From Jackrogersella multiformis (Eukaryota; Ascomycota; Sordariomycetes; Xylariales; Hypoxylaceae), in the NCBI GenBank assembly GCA_902806575.1, contig CADCXD010000002.1:3472001-3536000 (forward strand): a stretch of 64,000 nucleotides of DNA, given 5' to 3'. The translations under genes were made by a program, and so were the position numbers. The notes beneath the pieces are model-generated. The model made no database searches. It was not told the origin of the DNA and saw only the letters and a program-made list of their open reading frames with translations. Shown one piece after another: positions 35,001 to 46,477 of this stretch; the stretch's first letter is position 1; each line of letters starts with the position of its first letter.

Positions 35001-35215
35001 TAGTTTCATTTTATCTACGCTACTAATAAATTCTTAAAGCTTCACCTGGGCAGTTTGTAGGTTGAGAATCTTGTCTTTCGGACGAGTTCTTGAAGCATCA
35101 GGCTAATATTGGATAGCTGAAGCATAGGCTTCCTTGTCGTACCCTAGTGCCTCTTTCTCTTCGCGAACCATCTCCCAGCGCGAGTCAGAGGACTCGTGAG
35201 AGACCAGATCTGTGT
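32050..35215 (-). mobile_element. Decayed, rearranged gag-like retroelement remnant
   Basis: On the minus strand, blocks of protein-like sequence in changing frames are broken by many stops. From 35.2 kb downwards: a coiled-coil block ending in a hydrophobic stretch (35.2-34.9 kb), a Trp-rich block (NDWFMGVIRGCREFGGEW, ~34.6 kb), and a second coiled coil with basic GRRKGRRGR (~34.25 kb). Next is an Arg/Tyr-rich nucleocapsid-like block (33.71-33.5 kb). The best-kept frame is 33423-32962, with a zinc-knuckle-like CAFC...HDHYFRDC and a capsid-like core (LWELLRGSAQGWYMNIL). Last is another coiled coil at 32571-32365. RGSAQxWY resembles fungal LTR-element gag proteins; that is recollection plus inference. 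No protease, reverse transcriptase, integrase or LTR was found. Many TAA/TGA stops suggest decay, possibly RIP. Confidence 0.55.
32962..33423 (-). pseudogene. Gag-like fragment with zinc-knuckle-like motif and capsid-like core
   Basis: A 153-aa open frame is the longest intact piece of the element. It begins near a Cys-x2-Cys...His...Cys cluster (CAFCMFEERPNHDHYFRDC) and continues into helical sequence with RHEVLKQRLWELLRGSAQGW, a hallmark-like capsid helix. In gag proteins the knuckle normally lies C-terminal to the capsid region, so the order here suggests rearrangement or junction of two copies. Confidence 0.5.
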
Positions 35216-37200
35216 TCTTAAATTTTCGATGCCATTTTGAGGTACGAATACCCAAATAGTATTATGATAAATATGATAAAAATTATAGAAAAGATGTGAA
35301 TCTTGAGTAAAAATGCCCGAGGTTCTTGGTTCTTAAGCACCTAAGTGGATATTCAAGAGGAGAGAATGAATGAGAGAATAAATAAAATATGAGCCAACAT
35401 TTGGATATTTTTACCTTTAAGCACTTGCCTAAGTAAACAATAGAGTTTAATTACCTATATCTTATTAAAGTTAAATCGTTACATATGTAACCACCAAACT
35501 TCTGTCAACACCAGATGCGACTAACTCGCTTGTATAACGACGTGTACTAAGCATTAAGCGGGTTTTCTTTTTTCAAAACTGGAAAGAAGTACACACCTAA
35601 AACTGTATAGGTATGCAATCAGGTAAATATAGTCTGAGACTTACCTTATGTAGGTAGGCAGCTATACTACCTAAGGTAGGTATATCACACCTTAAGCAAA
35701 GACTACCTATAAATAACAACATAACCCAATCACTTCCTATAGCAAACATTATTTCGCACCTAAAGCTTCCAAGTTTTCCCTAGTTGCTTGCGCAAAATCC
35801 CTAGGGTACATGTTATAATAATCCACCATCCAACTCCCTTATTTAATAACCCAATAACCTCGACATATAAATAACACTCAATTAATTTAATCATATCGCC
35901 TAATCGAGACATATCGTTCGTAGTCCTGCATGAAGCGAACCCGCTTCGCTTCCTTCCGTCTTGGCCTGCTTGTCTCCTTGCCTGCCTGCCTGCTTACCTA
36001 CTAGGTACTGTCGGATGGAGCAGGGAGGGGAGGGGGCCAAAAGTATGTAAGTAGGTAGGTACCTAGGTATGTACCTTACTAGTAGCAGCAGTAGCAAGAA
36101 ATGACCTAGAGAAAAGGAAACCAACTGTTAGCTCTAGCAAGCTAGGTGGCTGGCTGGCTGCCACTTCGCAGGTTGCAACTTGGGGGCCGCGAGGTACATA
36201 CACTAACCTACCTACCTGTGGATCTGCCGCTACTGTACGGAATGCCTACACATCACAGATTCCACAGGGATGAGCTACCTACCTACATGCGCGTTGCCAG
36301 AACGTCGGTAACAGTGTGGGGTTTCCCTTCGAGGCCTCATGCACGTCTCGGTGGATGCCCGACAGGCGTCGCCGTACGTACATCATACCTACATGCAGGC
36401 CGTGCGCATCCTTCGCTTTATTACACTACACCACACTACTACACCACTTGTCTCGATCACCTGTTAAGTGAGTTACCTACCTAGGCACCTAGGTAGGTAG
36501 TTAATGGGAGATAATTTTAGTAAAGTGGCAATATTCCTTTCACTGCACAGTCCGAGCCAGCTGAGTTCAGGTAGATAGATAGATGTTGGGGTCATTTGTG
36601 AGTTTAGAAAATAATGCAACGCAAATGCATTTAAGGACGCCGTTTCGCCATGCCTTCCTGCCTACCTACCTACCCACCTAGGTAGGTAGGTAACTAACCT
36701 GTCTATGCAGTAGATGTAGGTGTACGTATTATACAGCCTCGCCGCCGCCGCCGGGAAATGAATTATTGTATACACGCGACGGAGTGGGCGAGGTCGATCC
36801 CCATCTTCCGCGCAAATACAGACAACATTTAGAAAAGGGTGTTGCCACCTATGCGTTTTCTCCCTCCCCTTCAATCCTTCTCGAATACTCGATCTCCTTA
36901 TTAGCCAGGACTTTTATCTTGTCCCACCCAACCGCCCTTTTGCCCTTCCGTTCGTCCGCCCGATTTTTCCGCCCCTTCCAATTCATCCATGCGTGTGTCC
37001 GGCCATGTAGAAAATGAGAATGAAAAGAAAAGTATGAGGAAAAAAGCCTCCTGATTCCTTGCGGTACTCCTTTATTAAATCTCATCGCAGTCGGCGGAAA
37101 TTGTTGATCCCCGCGTGTCGTAATTCAATTCTTATAGTAGGGGAAAAATAACGAAAATTGATGGGGACAAGGATAAGACGTCGCCATCCAAGAGACGCAT
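35216..37200. other. Intergenic, motif-rich, no gene seen
   Basis: AT-rich with dense ACCTACCTAGGTAGGT blocks (about 36050-36075, 36475-36500, 36660-36692). The C/T-rich 36.85-37.0 kb stretch resembles a promoter, but no plus-strand gene follows it. Confidence 0.5.
36658..36692. repeat. Imperfect palindrome of CTACC/GGTAG units
   Basis: CTACCTACCTACC followed by CACC and then TAGGTAGGTAGGTAA can fold into a hairpin. It is one of the longest of the dispersed CCTAGG-type motifs in the window. Confidence 0.7.
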
Positions 37201-39508
37201 TTATGTCTCCGAATCTTCGTTGGGCATCGTCTTCGATTCCATAGTACTCCATATCTCCTCGAGTTGTAAGCTGCGCATAAACTGTTAACGATATACCTTA
37301 TAGATTATGCGAATTGAATTGAAGCAAGCTGCTTACCGGGTGCTCTTCACGAGCTTGACCCCCTTCTTCTTCGTGAAAGATAGGAACCGCTTCTTAGTTC
37401 GCTCTCGCTTGAAGTAGGCGAGGACGTTGTGACGCTTCTCGTCGCTGGTGGACACTAGAATCTTCTGACTATCCGGTGCGTACTGGATCTCCTTCATCTC
37501 CTCCAGCGACAAGTCGAAGTTGATGGGCTTTTGGTAAAAGCCCCAGGTAACCTTTGGGTGTACGTCCCGCAGCACCTGGTGCTCAAACAGGCCCTTCTCC
37601 GGCTTCCAAGTCCAGTATTGGGTTACCTCCGTGCTGGTGGTTAGGGCATGTGTCTTAATCTGGTACACCCTCCAGTCAAGATGCATTATACGTCCGGCCG
37701 AGAAAGAATCTGTCGAAGTCCAGCCGCTGTATTCGAGGTCATCTTCCTCGGGTTCGGGTTCGGGCTCGGGCTTAGGAGGCGCAGGCTCCAGACGCTGGCG
37801 TTTCTGAAGGCGAGGCGTTATAGGCTCCAAATATTCCGGTTGCGGCTGATTAGGTCCACCCTTTTGCACGTCTTCCAAACTAGGCCTGTCCTCGGGATCA
37901 ACTTGTCCAATTGATCGACGACCCTTGCGTCGCACCGAACCCGTCGACTCCTGCTTAATCTTCTTGGCCGCCGCCTTTTCTGTATTCCTCTCGGTGAGCT
38001 TGTATCCCGACGGTCTTCCAATGTTACCGAACCCGTGCTTTTCCCGCAGAAGCTTCAGATTAGCGTCATGATATAGGTCGTGGGTGGTCCTGGACAGATT
38101 AAACTTATCCCCCTGCGCCTCGGCTATGTCGTACATGCGTTGGCGTAGCCATTCGAGAGGAGTCATCTCAAGGTCAAATTTTTTGAGTTCTTCGTGCACA
38201 TTCACTAATCGGAACATCGTGTCGTAGTTGATGAATGTCTTGTAGAACTTGACCATCATCTCCTTGCCCACGAATTGATACGGATGCCAATGCTCATTTC
38301 CGAGGAAGTCGATGACGGATTGGCCTCGGTTGACTTGACGATTGGCGAGGAAAATCGTGTGGCGTATAGCATCGGGAGTTGATTTCAGCTGCTCTAGCTT
38401 CTCCTTCCACTTGTCTAGCTGCGGTTGAATGATATCTTCCAACGGTTCCCATTCAGAATCCCAATACGGGTGGGTCTTGTCAATTCGCTCGATAGGGGTT
38501 CCGGCGAACATCGGTGGCTCGAGTACTACTTTGCCGTCATCCTTGAGGACCAGGTTGTCGCGACTAATATCTTTGGCGTCGGTGGCTACCGGGGTCGAAC
38601 GTTCCGCTGGGGGGACAGAACCCTTTGCACTCGGTAATGATTTTCGCCCAGACGGCGACTTGATCTTGGTCTCGCTAGATAGCCCAGACCCAGCTAGAAA
38701 CCCTAAAATTAGTAAACGAGAAACGACAGGATATGAACAAACACTTACGTGGTTTCCCATTCTCCGAACGGCCTGCAGCCGGGAAGCTGGGTAGGCTATG
38801 TCGCTGCTTGGGCTTAAGAGGCCTGTCCCTAGCTCGGTTTACTGGATAAGCCTCGGCGGCACTCGTGTCCACCTCACTAGGTACGCCGTTCGAAGCCGGG
38901 CCGGGCCGGACACGGCTACCGCCACTGCGTAAAGGCATAGCCCTACCATTCATGGACTCTGCTTCGTCCACGGGGTTGTGGTAAATACTGCTGAGGAGAT
39001 TCCCTGGATCGGCGGGAGGTTCTTCCTCCTCCTCTCGGCGGCCACGTCGTCGTGCACCATTAATACTAGTCCACCCGGCTCCGTTCGTTTGCGGTGGCAT
39101 ATCACGATTGGAGTGAGGGCGACCGCTACTACTACTCTTAGGTCGTGTATTTTCTTTAGATGCTGATGCATCCTCGCGTGCGCGGGTAAACCACTCTTCT
39201 TGCACTCGGTCCTCTCTTCGGCGTTGCGCTATAAGATGAGCCGCCGTATCCTCGAACTCATGAACCAATCGCTCCTGCTGCTCTTCGTATTGGTGAATGT
39301 TGTCTGCGACGAGCTGCAACTCATGCTGCAGGTGGGTCTTTCTATCGTACAGCTCAACCAGGCGAGTTCTTAATTGGTCTTGATGAACGTCATAGTCGTG
39401 GTTGCGCTTCACATCTTCTCGCTCCCTCGAATACTTGGTAGTTTCCCAGTAGTTTTTCTCCATCTCATTCCAGTCCTGCCGGCCGGAAATCTCCTTCTTG
39501 GCGGACAT
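37201..39508 (-). CDS. Conserved-looking nuclear-type protein with coiled coil, unidentified
   Basis: Three exons (39508-38749, 38702-37337, 37270-37201) give 731 aa. Both introns are good GTAAG...AG and the joins keep frame. The N-terminal ~110 residues are a charged coiled coil (RTRLVELYDRKTHLQHELQL...QYEEQQERLVHEFEDTA). A disordered, Ser/Arg/Pro-rich region with RRRGRREEEEEPP follows. The middle is folded and Trp/Tyr-rich (HPYWDSEWEPLEDIIQPQLD, LGNEHWHPYQFVGKEMM, RTTHDLYHDANLKLLREKHG). A basic segment with NLS-like KKIKQE and RRKGRRS precedes a Pro/Glu repeat (PKPEPEPEPEEDD) and a C-terminal domain (YSGWTSTDSFSAGRIMHLDW, VTQYWTWKPEKGLFEHQVLR). It ends FTKKKGVKLVKSTR plus a 24-codon last exon. 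I do not recognise the family; a chromatin or nuclear role is inferred only from composition. A 6 kb gene-free region lies upstream. Confidence 0.8.
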
Positions 39509-40253
39509 GACGCCAGCTCAATGCGTGTCCGCCCAATCACAAAAGTAGTTCAGTTCTTGCTACAACGTGTCAGCCAATGCCATCGAAGTGAACTGTCGAT
39601 CGATTGCTGAAGAAATTGGTGAAATACTATGAATAAAAGTAAAGGTTAAGTAAGGTGTGGGAGGTGAGATTTGGTAAGTAGCGAAGAGATACCTAGGTAG
39701 CATAACCGGCAACTGTGGGCTATAGACCACGCACAGATGTAAGCTATACGGGTAATATGTGTTGGAAGGGTTGGTACATATGAATTGCCCAACGTGGGCC
39801 AGTTAGAGCAAGGGAGAAAAAAAGAAAAGCGCGGAAGGTAAGGAAAGAGAGAGATGAAGTACCTAAGGCAAGACATCTATAATGCAGTATGGTATAGTCG
39901 TTGTGGGGTTGCGGGTCATAAATATGATATATGGGTAAGAATGAAGTAGGTACAGGTACATACATCGGGAGAAAAAAGCAACGAGGGAAAGTAATGAAGT
40001 GATAGCGGATAGGAATAGGAAATTAGACCTACCAGTCTAGATGTAGGGAAACCTTCAGATTCGAATAAGTAGAAGGGTTGGCAACCAGATGAGTCAAGGT
40101 CGACTCATGAACCGGCAGAAATTGTTGTCCTGAGTACCTAGGTAATCGAGTGTTTGTTTATACCAGCAGAAACCTTGAAAGCTTGTTAGATGAGATGTTA
40201 GACAAGGGCAGATGCGTGCGATCTTGAGAGGAAATATGAAGGTAAAGGTTGTA

Positions 40254-40279
40254 ATAGGTAGGTAGGTAGGTAGGTAGGG
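40254..40279. repeat. (TAGG)n tetranucleotide repeat
   Basis: Six tandem TAGG units within the gene desert; the unit is half of the dispersed CCTAGG-type palindrome. Confidence 0.85.
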
Positions 40280-40860
40280 GTACGTGCGCATGGGTGCGGA
40301 TGATGTGGAGGATGTAGATAGAAAAAGATGAGCTCAGCGAGCAATCCTTTTTTTTATCAGACTTGCTAGGTATGTAATTAATTATACGCGGCGTATTGTG
40401 TCGATGTGATAGATTGCACTAGAAAGGTAATGAATATTGGATACCTTCTCCTAAGTAGGTATTCGAGCTGGTTACTATCGTCTGGGTGCTTAGTCGTATA
40501 GGGAATAAAAGCTTATGCAATATTGAATGAACCCGAATAGGAGGGTGCATTGGGCAGGTACTAGGTACCACCTCGGTAGGTAGGAGGTAGATATAGATAG
40601 CCGGAGGTATAGAAGGGAAATAAGGGGAAATAAGACCAATTGTCACTGGGCACTGGGCAATAGCGCAGGTAGGACAGGAATACCTAGGTACTTTAGGTAT
40701 GTATGTATACGACGATGATATTCAAACCTGTAGGAAATAGTAAAGAAAATACCAAGATAGTAGAAAAGGGGTGGGTGGTCAGGTCGAGCGATACACCCAA
40801 ATAAAACTGATATGCAGGAGGCGAATATGACCGACTGATATACGTGTTCGATGAGATACA

Positions 40861-40881
40861 ATAATAATAATAATAATAACA
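40861..40881. repeat. (AAT)n microsatellite
   Basis: Seven tandem trinucleotide units in non-coding DNA. Confidence 0.85.
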
Positions 40882-41369
40882 ACAATTAAAAAAAATACTT
40901 GCCTATAGAAGAGTCAGTAAGATGGAGGGGCTGAGTTAGGAAATTATTGATAACCTACCTCGAAGTGACTAATCGGATCGCTAAAGGTGACACTCTCTGC
41001 TTGGGTCTGGATGGTGTTAGGAGTACTCGGCTTTTGTTGGAAGGGTTGTGTGTGTATGTGTGTATATGTGTACCTAAGGTATTTATCGAAAAAGATGGGC
41101 AGTTTGCATTATTTGCGAGGTAAGAGCAGCAACAACAAAAGGGGAAATACGAAGTTGAGGAAATACGGGTGCAGGTATGATCTACCTAGAAGTATAATCT
41201 AGAAGAAATCGTGGGAATACAAGGTACCGGATAAGGAAGCAAAATGCAACTAATACTCCTGTGCATACGTACTATGTTTAGACGCATACAATAGGTGGAA
41301 GCTTATAAAAATATCTTGGGGTATGTGGCATGTGGTACGTGGTTGGAGGACTGGAAATAGGATACCTAG

Positions 41370-41399
41370 GTAGGATAGGATAGGATAGGATAGGATAGG
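41370..41399. repeat. (GGATA)n pentanucleotide repeat
   Basis: Six tandem GGATA units directly following TACCTAGGTA. Confidence 0.85.
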
Positions 41400-42188
41400 T
41401 GTGCAGATGTTATAGTCGTAAGACCAATGAATAATAAAAAAGGGTATGGTAATATCTTACCTTTGGAGTAGTTCAGGGTGGACAATAGGTACACTACTAA
41501 TCAGTACCTACCTAGGTAGGTAGTGATGCATATAATGTTGATGATGGTGGACCGAAGGAAAAGGGTGAGTGTTTAATTAGGTATTCGTATGCCAGTCAAA
41601 TCGAATAGGTAGTCTTAGTTGGCCCGATCCAATCCAATAGTCGGAATCAGATGCGGTCGATCTCTCCAAGTTCGGTTCCCCGTTTCGACCAGGCCTGTCG
41701 ATGCGGCTCCCATTTACAGGGTCCTTATATGAGAAACTTATGGTTAATGGGTTGATGACGGGCTAGTCGACGGTAGATGTATGTATGTTAGTAGTAACGA
41801 TGCTGATGATGCCCAGCCTTATAAAAAAAGGCCTATCCCCCCCCTTAGCCGAGATGTTTCTCCTTCAGGAGGCTTATTGCATGCTGCGCCCGTGTTGGAA
41901 CTGGCGTGGTTTTTTTAGTTATATTTTTTTTTAATGATGACGACGATGGCAGTTCTAATGCTGGTAGCTGATGCGCGTTGGAGAAAAGAGCCGGGGGTAT
42001 TGATGGGACCCGAATATAGGCTTGGCAGGGTAGGTATATGGGAACTACCTAAGCTGCTGGGTAGAAAAGAAAGGGGACCGGGAGTTTGAAGAATGCAAAT
42101 TTGGAGAATTATAGGCGATAATAGGTGGTGATAGGTTAGATAGAATGAGCAATCATAAGGGAAACATGGAATACATAGAAGATATGGA

Positions 42189-42238
42189 GGGCATGGGGCA
42201 TGGGACATGGGACATGTACATGGGATATGTACATGGGG
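42189..42238. repeat. GGGCATG/GGACATG imperfect tandem repeat
   Basis: A run of CATGGG-type heptamers and octamers inside the gene desert, with no open frame of note across it. Confidence 0.75.
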
Positions 42239-43374
42239 TGCTTGTCCACTAGCGCCGATGGCATTAGAATAGCCGGTCAGATCTTGTTTAGATGTCCTTA
42301 CCTACTTAAGGTACCTAGGAAAAAAGGTAGGTAATGTCCTATCGAAATGCCTACCTGCATAGTACTCAGGCGTGCGTATGATTGTGTGGGCGGATGCGCA
42401 AGCGAATGACTCGAGGAATGACGAGAATGACAAGAAAATGGTGCACCGAAAGTAAGGTTTCGATTGCAATATAAAATTTAAGTAAAATGTAGGTAGTAAA
42501 AGTAAGTAAGAGGTAGGTTTGCATTTTTCCCTTTACTACTTAGAAACTTTCCCAGTCGGGTATATCCAATGTTATTAGGGTCCCGAGGTCTGGTGTCAGG
42601 TATTGGATGTTGGTAGGTCGGTAGCCTGTAGGTTGGCAGTATTATGTACTATGTAGGCTACCTTAGGACTAGGTACCTAGGTAGGATGTAATACACTTTA
42701 ATACCAGACCCTCCCATATAATATAGAATTACCTTGCTATAAGTGTAGCCGTATGTATGGATGTACGTACTCTGCCCGCGTGCCCGTATACTTGACCTTT
42801 TATTCTCATAACAACTTACATAGTACCTAGGTAATTAGGGTATATCCATACGCATACGTATACCTAAAACGAGTCCTGTCCTGTCCAACAATTAAATATC
42901 AATCCCATCCATGCTTCTATCTTATGCTACCTACTTATGTACTATTAAAACATTCATCCTAATAATGCAAACCTTTTCTTAATAATGGAGCAGGGATATT
43001 AACTTTCTCATCTCATCCCATGTTCTTTCTATATATACCTCTTAGGTAGGTATGCCAAGGTATTTATTAATTTTCCAATATTCCCTCTTGCTTTTTTTCT
43101 TCCTCGTCCAGAGGTACATACTTACCTACCTAAACACATAAACACATACATCATAGATAGGCAAGGGAAGAAAATACCATGTAGAGAGCAAAAGAAAACA
43201 CTAATAATGCTACGACTTGATTACCTATTGGCGCAGTATGACACTATTTCTCTGACGTTTTAGGTAGAGGTTACCCATGCATTATTAGACTCGGGCCACG
43301 GGTGTGCATAGGAAACATTAAACAAACAACTTACCCACTCTGCCACTTACATCAATAGGTATGTACCTAGGTAG

Positions 43375-43450
43375 ACATAGTACATACATCTACCTACCTA
43401 GGTACATAGGTACCTACATATGTACATACATATGTAGGTATCCACCTACC
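43375..43450. repeat. Nested palindromes of TACCTAGGTA and ACATATGT
   Basis: A 75-bp block made almost only of CTACCTACCTAGG, TAGGTACCTA and ACATATGTACATACATATGT, all self-complementary, so it can form extended hairpins. Confidence 0.75.
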
Positions 43451-43789
43451 CACTTACCCACCCACGCGTTGCCCGCAGGTGCCAAGGTGTACTCCACCGA
43501 GTACATAATATGCAGGTACCTATCATACCTCGATTCTCGACTACCTGTACCCACCTACCACTTACCACCTACCACCCGCCACCTATCGAAGGAATAGTAT
43601 AATAATACGAGCTACTTACATGAGACGGTTCCGTATACTTACTACGCAACTAATGAATAGGCAATTACTTCCAATAACCTACTCGTGCCTGCTCATGCCT
43701 ACCTATCTAGGTAAGTAAGAAGCTTGACTAAATGAAAAGGGCCTTACTACATGTCTAGGTAGTCTTCCATGACAGGGGAACTACACTAT

Positions 43790-43818
43790 CGTACCGTACT
43801 GTACCGTACCGTACCGTC
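43790..43818. repeat. (GTACC)n pentanucleotide repeat
   Basis: About five near-perfect GTACC units (one GTACT variant) in non-coding DNA. Confidence 0.8.
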
Positions 43819-45569
43819 ATATCATGTCATCCAACCGAATACTCATGTTGGTCGTGTCAAATTGGAGATAGTCAGACCCGAACCGACTATATGCATGATT
43901 TTCTTGGGGTGTAAGGTCCGGTCATTGGTGTGTACTATGGAGGGTGAGCACTAGGTAGGTTATTCTCGAATTGACATGCTTATTACCTACCTAACCTAAG
44001 GTAGCTTATTATTTAGGAGGTAGCTTTTATTACCTTAGGTAGATTATTAGCGTATCTTACACAAGTACGTGTAATCCCGCTGGATACGGAGTACATGTGT
44101 CTGACGGGATTGCACGCATCGTGCTATTGGAAGCCGAGGTAGGACGAGCAGCACCTATTAATGCTTCTTTCGTCCAGTCTTAAGTCGTCTCTACATATTA
44201 CGGAGATTTTTGGGCCAGGGGGGAGGGGGGGTTGCCTTTCCTTATCACGTTTAATAGCTGGAGACGATCTAATATTAATACACACGGGCGCGTTATGCAT
44301 CCAAGTTAAGGGGTGTATAGTATGGCGATAAGTAACTAGTACATTTAATATTTAATACGCAACTAGGTAATAGTCCCTATACTTCACCAATTACGAGCTT
44401 GGTTAAATGTTAAATTACGCTGGTCATCGCTGTTAGGTAGTTGGCGGCCTCGTAAACCTTTTCTTCTTGTTTTGTCTGTCCAAGCTTTCTCTCCCTTTAC
44501 TCCTTTTTGCGGCTTAGACCTCAAAGCCACAACGCACGAAGGAGGCATAATCAATTCCATATACTCATATATACCATACATACCTACATACCTACATACC
44601 TACCTAGTACACATACACACTTACATACAAGATAGTGTGCATTTCTTAAGTACCTAAGTAGGATTTGGAGGACGCGTTAGGAGTAACATACATCCATATA
44701 ATGATATAAATAGAGAAGTCCGGTCTCACTCACACAGCTACCAAAAGCTACCTAAGCACTATTCATTCAGGTCATCGCATACTCCGTACTCCCGTATCCA
44801 ATCTAATCTACTAGGCTTGGCAAAATCTCCAAGGCTATCACAATTATTACATAGTAGGTATTACATAGTAGGTAAAAGCATTCATACCTTCATATCCAAT
44901 AGTCTACCTACTTTAGTATAAAATTTGTAGCTCTCTACATGCACATACCTAGGCAATGTATATATACCTAAGGTGTCCTACCTAATTAGGTAGGATTATA
45001 TCACCATCCTTGTTAGATCATCTCACGAGTATTCCGCTATCCGAGGTCCCCGCGAATTAAATGTTTACATGTATTTGTGAAAATTTCAGTCCTTGATCTT
45101 TAATCTACATTATGTAACCTTGAAAATCTATTAGAACTCGAATATGTAATATTCTCCACCTTTATATACCACCTGGGCACTCTATGATAAGTAATTTTCA
45201 CATGTGTATAGTAGACTATATATGTATGTATGTATGTAAAAGGCAGGCAGGCATAGCTGATATTGTATAGCGTAGGGACGTGGACTTATAGGTAGATACC
45301 TGGCGCCATACGTTTGGAACGTTACCTAGGTACTCTGTACTTGCAACAAGCCATAATATTAATATGGCCAATCACGTTAAATAGGTCATCAATCAGCAAG
45401 GGAACTCCAGGGCTAGGAAAGAAACGACAATACAACCTTGGAACATATGCAGTTGCTGCAAGGTTAATCGAATTCTATACAGCCTTCAGCAATATACATG
45501 ATTATACCTCTTGCCTTCTCCTTTATGCAGTCTCGACCCCACCCAGCTTCTACATCCTCAAGAACAGGT

Positions 45570-46477
45570 TTACCAGTACTGTGGCTTGACGAAGTTGGCG
45601 AATGTCTTGGGCTCCTCGTAACCGTGGTGGTCGTGGCCGTGGCCATGGCCGTCATCTTGGGGTCCAACATACTCCATCTTGTAAACACTGCCGCATTCGG
45701 GACATCGTTCTATCGGTCGCTCGCGGGACATCTATACGCACATGGTGTCAGTCGATCATCAACGAACTAAGCCGGCATATATCAATGGGGCGAGGGGCGG
45801 AGTGCAGCTGCGTTATGACTAGGAAGAGGACATACACCCAGCCAGTTAACGACATGAGTGTCAACTGGGTAGCCGGTGCAGCCAGCGTACTGCTCCTCGC
45901 CAGCAGATTTGACTAGGATAGGGTTGTCGAGAGTTCCTAATATGCGCCATCAGCTCAATTGCCTTTTTCATTCGCGATAAGTGCAATTCCGAACCTTTCC
46001 GCGAAGAGTCGAGGGGTCGCATGTCGAAGATATCCACGCCCTCCATCTTGCCGAGAATTTCCAATCGCTCCAAGCCTGTGGACTGCTCGAGATCGGTAGG
46101 GACGGTACCGGGTGCGGCACCGGGTCCGAGTAGGTCTTCCTCGGTCTTGATTTCTGTGCAGTGTAAATGCCCAAGTCAATAAAACTTGTCTACCACTCCG
46201 TATAATTCAATTGGAACCAAGGAAGTCGCACCATTGAAAGTCTTGATCTTTTTGCCGACGCTGGAATGGGGCTCGACGTTCTTCGCATCGCCTGGAGGTG
46301 CAAAGTACAAAGTTAGCTTCGTTCATTGGTAGCCGATACATCGTACGATGGCAAGTTCGATTGCGATATGGGTGCAGTATTCTTACGGCGGATGGCTGAA
46401 ACCGCAAAACTTCGTCGGACTACAGGAGAGACGGCGGCGCGACGGGCCACGGCCACGGCTGAGCGTTGCAGGAACAT
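45570..46477 (-). CDS. COX4: Cytochrome c oxidase zinc-binding subunit (yeast Cox4 / mammalian COX5B)
   Basis: Five exons (46477-46387, 46291-46232, 46153-45995, 45936-45836, 45731-45570) give 190 aa. An Arg/Ala/Ser-rich presequence (MFLQRSAVAVARRAAV...RRSFAVSA) targets mitochondria. The core includes LLGPGAAPGTVPTDLEQSTG, LERLEILGKMEGVDIFDMRP and GTLDNPILVKSAGEEQYAGC. The zinc site Cys...His...Cys-x2-Cys is seen in AGCTGYPVDTHVVNW and ERCPECGSVYKMEY. A His/Gly-rich stretch (GHGHGHDHHG) precedes the C-terminal ANFVKPQYW. All introns are GT-AG and every junction falls within conserved motifs. Nuclear gene, product in complex IV of the inner membrane. Confidence 0.95.

Larger units (their letters stand above)
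39509..45569. other. 6 kb gene desert with strand-skewed composition
   Basis: No supported gene on either strand. From about 39.6 to 42.3 kb the plus strand is strongly purine-rich (many AGG/GGA/GTAGG units), so the minus strand is pyrimidine-rich, as expected for a long leader or promoter of the minus-strand gene ending at 39508. From 42.8 to 45.3 kb CTACC-type units dominate instead. CCTAGG motifs and microsatellites are dense. A higher-GC island at about 41630-41730 and a TATAAAAAAAGG at 41820 are the only distinct local features. Confidence 0.6.

Noticed and set aside
36146..36484. 112-codon frame in the motif-rich spacer
   Set aside because: Built largely from CTACC-type repeats; no start context or homology expected.
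40250..43450. CRISPR-like or regular spaced repeats
   Set aside because: Repeats are simple microsatellites and irregular CCTAGG palindromes with no constant spacer length; the genome is eukaryotic.
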